Shown: positions 60,946 through 64,000 of the stretch, in pieces
How positions within the stretch are numbered: position 1 is the stretch's first letter
Layout: every line of letters starts with the position of its first letter
DNA from: Plasticicumulans lactativorans
GTDB taxonomy: Bacteria > Pseudomonadota > Gammaproteobacteria > Competibacterales > Competibacteraceae
Assembly: GCF_004341245.1 (NCBI RefSeq)
Contig: NZ_SLWY01000002.1
Coordinates: 1 to 64,000 of the forward strand
Direction of reading: 5' to 3'
Length of the DNA stretch: 64,000 bases
Translations under genes and position numbers: made by a program
Notes under the pieces: generated by a model
The model's input: only the letters and a program-made list of their open reading frames with translations
Told to the model about the DNA's origin: nothing
The model's database searches: none

Positions 60946-62276
60946 GCGCGATCGCCGACGTGCTGGTGCTCGGCGGCGGTCCGGCCGGCGTGGTCGTCGC
61001 GCGCGGCCTCGCCGCGCACGGGCTCGACGTGCTGCTCTTGACGCGGCGGCGGCGGCCGGCGGCGTTCGAGGGCCTCGCCGGGCGCGCGCTCGACGGCCTG
61101 CGCCACGCCGGCTGCGTGCATGCGCTCGCCGCGGTCGGCGTGGAGATCCGCCGCGACGCCGAATGGAACGGCGCGGCCTTCGGCGGCAACCGCGAGTGGA
61201 TCACCGACCGCCCGCGCTTCGATGCCGCGCTGGAGCGCGACGCCGCCGACGCCGGCGTGCGCGTGCTCGGCGCCCGCGCCGGGCACGTCGAGCACCGCGC
61301 CGACGGCTGGCACGTCGGCGTGGCCGGCGCACCGCAGGCGGCGGGCTGGCGCGCGCGCTTCCTGGTCGAGGCGCGCGGGCGCGCCGCGCCGCGCCAGCCG
61401 CTGCTGCAGGGCCCGCCGACCACCGCGCTGGCGCGGCGCTACCGCCTGCCCGCCGGGCGCCCGGCGGCGAGCGCGATCGACACCTTCGACGCCGGCTGGG
61501 CGTGGTTCGCCGGCGACGGCAGCGAGGCGGTGCTGCAGTTCTTCCTCGACACCGCCCCGGCGCTGCCCGGGCGCTCGACGCTCGCCGCGCACCACGCCGC
61601 GCTGCTCGGGCGCGTGCCGGCGCTCGCCGCGCGGCTCGCCGGCGCCACGCCGCTCGGCGAGGTGCACGCGCGCCAGGCGCAGACGCTGCTGAGCGACGAC
61701 CTGGTGTCGCCGTCGCACCTGCGCCTCGGCGATGCGGCGTTCGCGATCGACCCGCTGTCCGGGCACGGCGTGTTCGAGGCGGTCGGTGCGGGGCTCGCCG
61801 CGGTCGCGGTGATCAACACCCTGCTGCGGCGCCCGCAGCAGGCCGCGGCGGCGATGGCCTTCCACCGCGAGCGCGTCGCCGGCGACGGCCTGCGCAAGGC
61901 GCGCATCGGCCGCGACTTCTACGCGCTGGAGCGGCGCTGGCCGCAGGCGCCGTTCTGGGCCGCGCGCAGCCGCTGGCCCGACGCCGAGCCGGCACACGCG
62001 CCGGCCGCGGCCGGCGCGGCGCGCATCGTGCGCCGGCCGGTGTCGCGCGACGGCTTCATCGTCGAGGACGCGGTCGTCGTCACCGCCGAGCAGCCGCGCG
62101 GCGTCTGGCAGGTGGCCGGCGTGCCGCTGGTGCCGCTGTGGCAGGCGTGGCGCGGGGCGGCCGGCGGGCCCGGCTTCGTGGCCGGCTACGCCGAACGCCT
62201 CGGCGTCGCGCCGGCGGCGGTGCACGCGGCGCTGGCGTGGCTGCGCGCGCACGCGCCGGTGGCCGCCGGCGACTGA
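60942..62276 (+). CDS. FAD-dependent oxidoreductase/monooxygenase
   Basis: 444 residues. N-terminal Rossmann FAD motif VLGGGPAGVVVARGLAAHG and C-terminal GD motif LRLGDAAFAIDPLSGHGVFE, as in group A flavin monooxygenases and LodB/QhpG-like or halogenase-related proteins. The halogenase WxWxIP motif is absent. Its start overlaps the DUF779-like gene (ATGA), giving a three-gene unit with the aldehyde dehydrogenase. The role is unknown; a modification enzyme for a nearby protein is possible. Confidence 0.82.
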   Translation: MSAIADVLVLGGGPAGVVVARGLAAHGLDVLLLTRRRRPAAFEGLAGRALDGLRHAGCVHALAAVGVEIRRDAEWNGAAFGGNREWITDRPRFDAALERDAADAGVRVLGARAGHVEHRADGWHVGVAGAPQAAGWRARFLVEARGRAAPRQPLLQGPPTTALARRYRLPAGRPAASAIDTFDAGWAWFAGDGSEAVLQFFLDTAPALPGRSTLAAHHAALLGRVPALAARLAGATPLGEVHARQAQTLLSDDLVSPSHLRLGDAAFAIDPLSGHGVFEAVGAGLAAVAVINTLLRRPQQAAAAMAFHRERVAGDGLRKARIGRDFYALERRWPQAPFWAARSRWPDAEPAHAPAAAGAARIVRRPVSRDGFIVEDAVVVTAEQPRGVWQVAGVPLVPLWQAWRGAAGGPGFVAGYAERLGVAPAAVHAALAWLRAHAPVAAGD

Positions 62277-62318
62277 CGGCGCGCCGGCGCCCTTCCCACC
62301 TGTAGCGGAGGCCCTGCG

Positions 62319-63098
62319 ATGGCGGCTGCCGACGATGGCGACCGGGTGCGCTCGGTCGAACGCGCGCTCACCCTGCTCGCGCTGATCGACCAGCACGGCG
62401 AGCTCGGGCTGGAGGAACTGCACTACCTGACCGGGCTGCCGAAGCCGACGGTGTCGCGCCTGCTGCGCACGCTGGTCGAGCAGGGCTGGCTGTTCCGCGG
62501 CCTCGCGGACCGCCGCTACCGCCCGGCGCGCACGCGCACGCCGGTGGACGCGCGCCGGCGCTACGTCCACGGCGTCGTCGAGCGTGCCGCGCCGTGGCTG
62601 ATCGAGCTCGGCGAGCGCAGCGGCTGCACCGCGGACCTCGCGCTGTTCGACGACGCCGGCCTCGGCATCGTCGAGAGCTACGCGCCGGCGGCGCTGCGCC
62701 CGCTGTACCCGCCGCGCCTGCCGCTGGTCGGGCTCAGGTCGAGCCTGCTGCACTCGGCGATGGGCAAGGCCTGCCTCGGCGACCTCGACGACGCCGCGTT
62801 CGCCGCGCTGCTCGCGCGCCGCGGCGTCGACCCCGCGCACGCCGGGCCGGTGCGCGAGGCGGTGCGGCGCGCCGGCTACGGCGCGCGCACCGAGGGGCAC
62901 TGGGAGTACCCGATGCAGCCGCCGTTCGCGATCCGCGCGCTGGCGCTGCCGCTGCGCCTGGGGGCGGCGACGATCGGCGCCGTGGCGCTGCACTGGCCGT
63001 CGGCGCAGGCGAGCGTCGATGCCGTCGCCGAAGCCCACCTGGAGGCCCTCGCCCGGGCCGTCGCGGGACTGCGCCAGGCGCTTGACGAGCAGCCCTGA
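62319..63098 (+). CDS. IclR-family transcriptional regulator
   Basis: 259 residues. N-terminal winged helix (VRSVERALTLLALI, LTGLPKPTVSRLLRTLVEQG, RRYRPA) and C-terminal effector domain (HSAMGKACLGDL, AIRALALPLRLG). Lies after the aldehyde dehydrogenase unit and before the amidase, with a palindrome between IclR and amidase that fits an operator. Effector unknown. Confidence 0.93.
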   Translation: MAAADDGDRVRSVERALTLLALIDQHGELGLEELHYLTGLPKPTVSRLLRTLVEQGWLFRGLADRRYRPARTRTPVDARRRYVHGVVERAAPWLIELGERSGCTADLALFDDAGLGIVESYAPAALRPLYPPRLPLVGLRSSLLHSAMGKACLGDLDDAAFAALLARRGVDPAHAGPVREAVRRAGYGARTEGHWEYPMQPPFAIRALALPLRLGAATIGAVALHWPSAQASVDAVAEAHLEALARAVAGLRQALDEQP

Positions 63099-63159
63099 AA
63101 GGGCCTTTGGCGGCCTTCGTGCGTGTTCTTCAGATAGCTGATCGAAAAGGGAAATGAAT

Positions 63160-63178
63160 GGTTCCGGCAGGTGGAACC
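63160..63178. promoter_or_regulatory. Palindromic candidate operator upstream of amidase
   Basis: GGTTCC (63160-63165) and GGAACC (63173-63178) separated by 7 bases, in the 230-base gap after the IclR stop. Position relative to the amidase start (about 150 bases) and the adjacent IclR gene suggest a regulator site. Confidence 0.5.
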
Positions 63179-63328
63179 GTGCGATTTGTCGCCCCCTCCC
63201 GCAGCCCCTAGTCTGGGCCTCGCAGCAGCGTCGCCGCCCCCGCAGCGGCGACCCCTGACAGATGCGCGCGGCATCGCCCCGGCCCCGGCCGGACGACAGC
63301 CGCCCCCGGCCACCGAGGAGCCCGACCG

Positions 63329-64000
63329 ATGCCTTCCGCCACCCCTTCCGATTCCACCCTGCCGGCCGGCCCGGCGCTGAACCGCCGCGACTTCCTCGTG
63401 CGCATGGGGCTCGCCTCCGGCGCCGTGCTCAGCGCCGCTGCGCTCGGCGGCCTGGTCGGCGCCGCGCCGGCGCGCGCGGCGGGCGCCACCGCCGGCAGGC
63501 CCGCCGAGCTGGTCATGCTCGACGCCGTCGACCTCGCCGCGGCGATCCGCAGCAGGCAGGTGTCGTGCCGCGAAGTGATGCAGGCCTTCCTCGCCCACAT
63601 CGCGCGCGTGAACCCCGGCGCCAACGCCATCGTCTCGCTGCAGGACCCCGAGGCGCTGCTGGCGCAGGCCGACGAGCGCGACCGCCAGCTCGCGCGCGGC
63701 GAGTACCTCGGCTGGATGCACGGCTTGCCGCAGGCGGCGAAGGACCTCGCGGCGACCGCGGGCATCCGCACCACCTTCGGCTCGCCGCTGTTCAAGGACT
63801 ACGTGCCGAAGACCGACGCGATCATCGTCGAGCGCGCGAAGAAGGCCGGCGCGATCTACATCGGCAAGACCAACACCCCCGAGTTCGGCCTCGGCTCGCA
63901 CACCTACAACCCGGTGTTCGGCACCACCGTCAACGCCTACGACCCGACGCGCATCGCCGGCGGCAGCAGCGGCGGCGCGGCGGTGGCGCTGGCGCTGCGC
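63329..64000 (+). CDS. Amidase-signature enzyme with Tat signal (3' end cut by window)
   Basis: 224 residues visible, open to the window end. Twin-arginine signal NRRDFLVRMGL followed by a hydrophobic stretch ending in APARA, so the enzyme is exported folded. Amidase signature family: catalytic Lys in GLPQAAKDLAAT and the Ser-rich GGSSGGAAVALAL motif with the second catalytic Ser expected beyond it. Hydrolyses amides or nitrile-derived amides; the substrate is unknown. Start ATG 63329 follows GAGGAG. Probable target of the IclR regulator. Confidence 0.88.
   Translation, partial: MPSATPSDSTLPAGPALNRRDFLVRMGLASGAVLSAAALGGLVGAAPARAAGATAGRPAELVMLDAVDLAAAIRSRQVSCREVMQAFLAHIARVNPGANAIVSLQDPEALLAQADERDRQLARGEYLGWMHGLPQAAKDLAATAGIRTTFGSPLFKDYVPKTDAIIVERAKKAGAIYIGKTNTPEFGLGSHTYNPVFGTTVNAYDPTRIAGGSSGGAAVALALR

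Overview
The window is GC-rich, almost fully coding chromosomal DNA, most likely from a betaproteobacterium of the Rhodocyclales/Thauera-Azoarcus type. That placement is inferred from gene families and order (rplM-rpsI-tRNA-Gln, the coq7 hydroxylase, Burkholderia/Neisseria-type porins, a DUF3683 giant oxidoreductase, a PabA-type trpGDC block), not from a marker gene. Both ends cut genes: cheA at the left and a Tat-exported amidase at the right.

Region by region. (1) 1-6574: chemotaxis operon cheA-cheW-cheY-cheB-cheR-cheX, then a second cheY and a second CheC/CheX-type protein. CheA carries two tandem 24-residue MshEN-like motifs. (2) 6778-9731: trpG-trpD-trpC without trpE, then an OsmC-family protein. 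(3) 9960-12179: coq7 (minus), a thioredoxin-fold 2Fe-2S protein, rplM-rpsI with a clear sigma70-type promoter, and tRNA-Gln(CTG). (4) 12799-16397: three tandem paralogous porins, each with its own leader and end-of-gene hairpin. (5) 16562-24347: a 1284-residue FAD/Fe-S oxidoreductase, a MATE exporter, rpiA and ilvA. (6) 24640-28201: an orphan integron-type integrase with a possibly frameshifted tail, an orphan substrate-binding protein and a D-2-hydroxyacid dehydrogenase. (7) 28282-32472 (minus): complete aapJQMP amino-acid ABC operon with an intercistronic hairpin. (8) 32944-35566: SulP transporter and nudC. (9) 35579-42646: response regulator and large hybrid kinase, a diiron protein, an ArsM-like methyltransferase, a 57-residue small ORF, and a two-receiver protein whose first receiver has lost its phosphoacceptor. 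(10) 42873-45852: FtsX-type permease and a DksA/TraR zinc-finger protein. (11) about 46.4-50.3 kb: a visibly AT-richer island with an OLD-family nuclease and a UvrD-like helicase, matching the Gabija anti-phage system, next to what may be a truncated native gene. (12) 50552-53633 (minus): SYLF lipoprotein, DUF3300, DUF2950. (13) 53766-64000: bacterial alpha-2-macroglobulin without pbpC, aldehyde dehydrogenase with a DUF779-like protein and an FAD monooxygenase, an IclR regulator and a Tat amidase with a palindromic operator between them.

The most notable items are the MshEN-like repeats in CheA, the Gabija-type island, the relic-like integron integrase, the kinase/diiron/methyltransferase/small-protein locus and the pseudo-receiver protein. 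No CRISPR array, rRNA, insertion sequence or prophage was seen. All functional calls come from reading motifs by eye; no database search was made.
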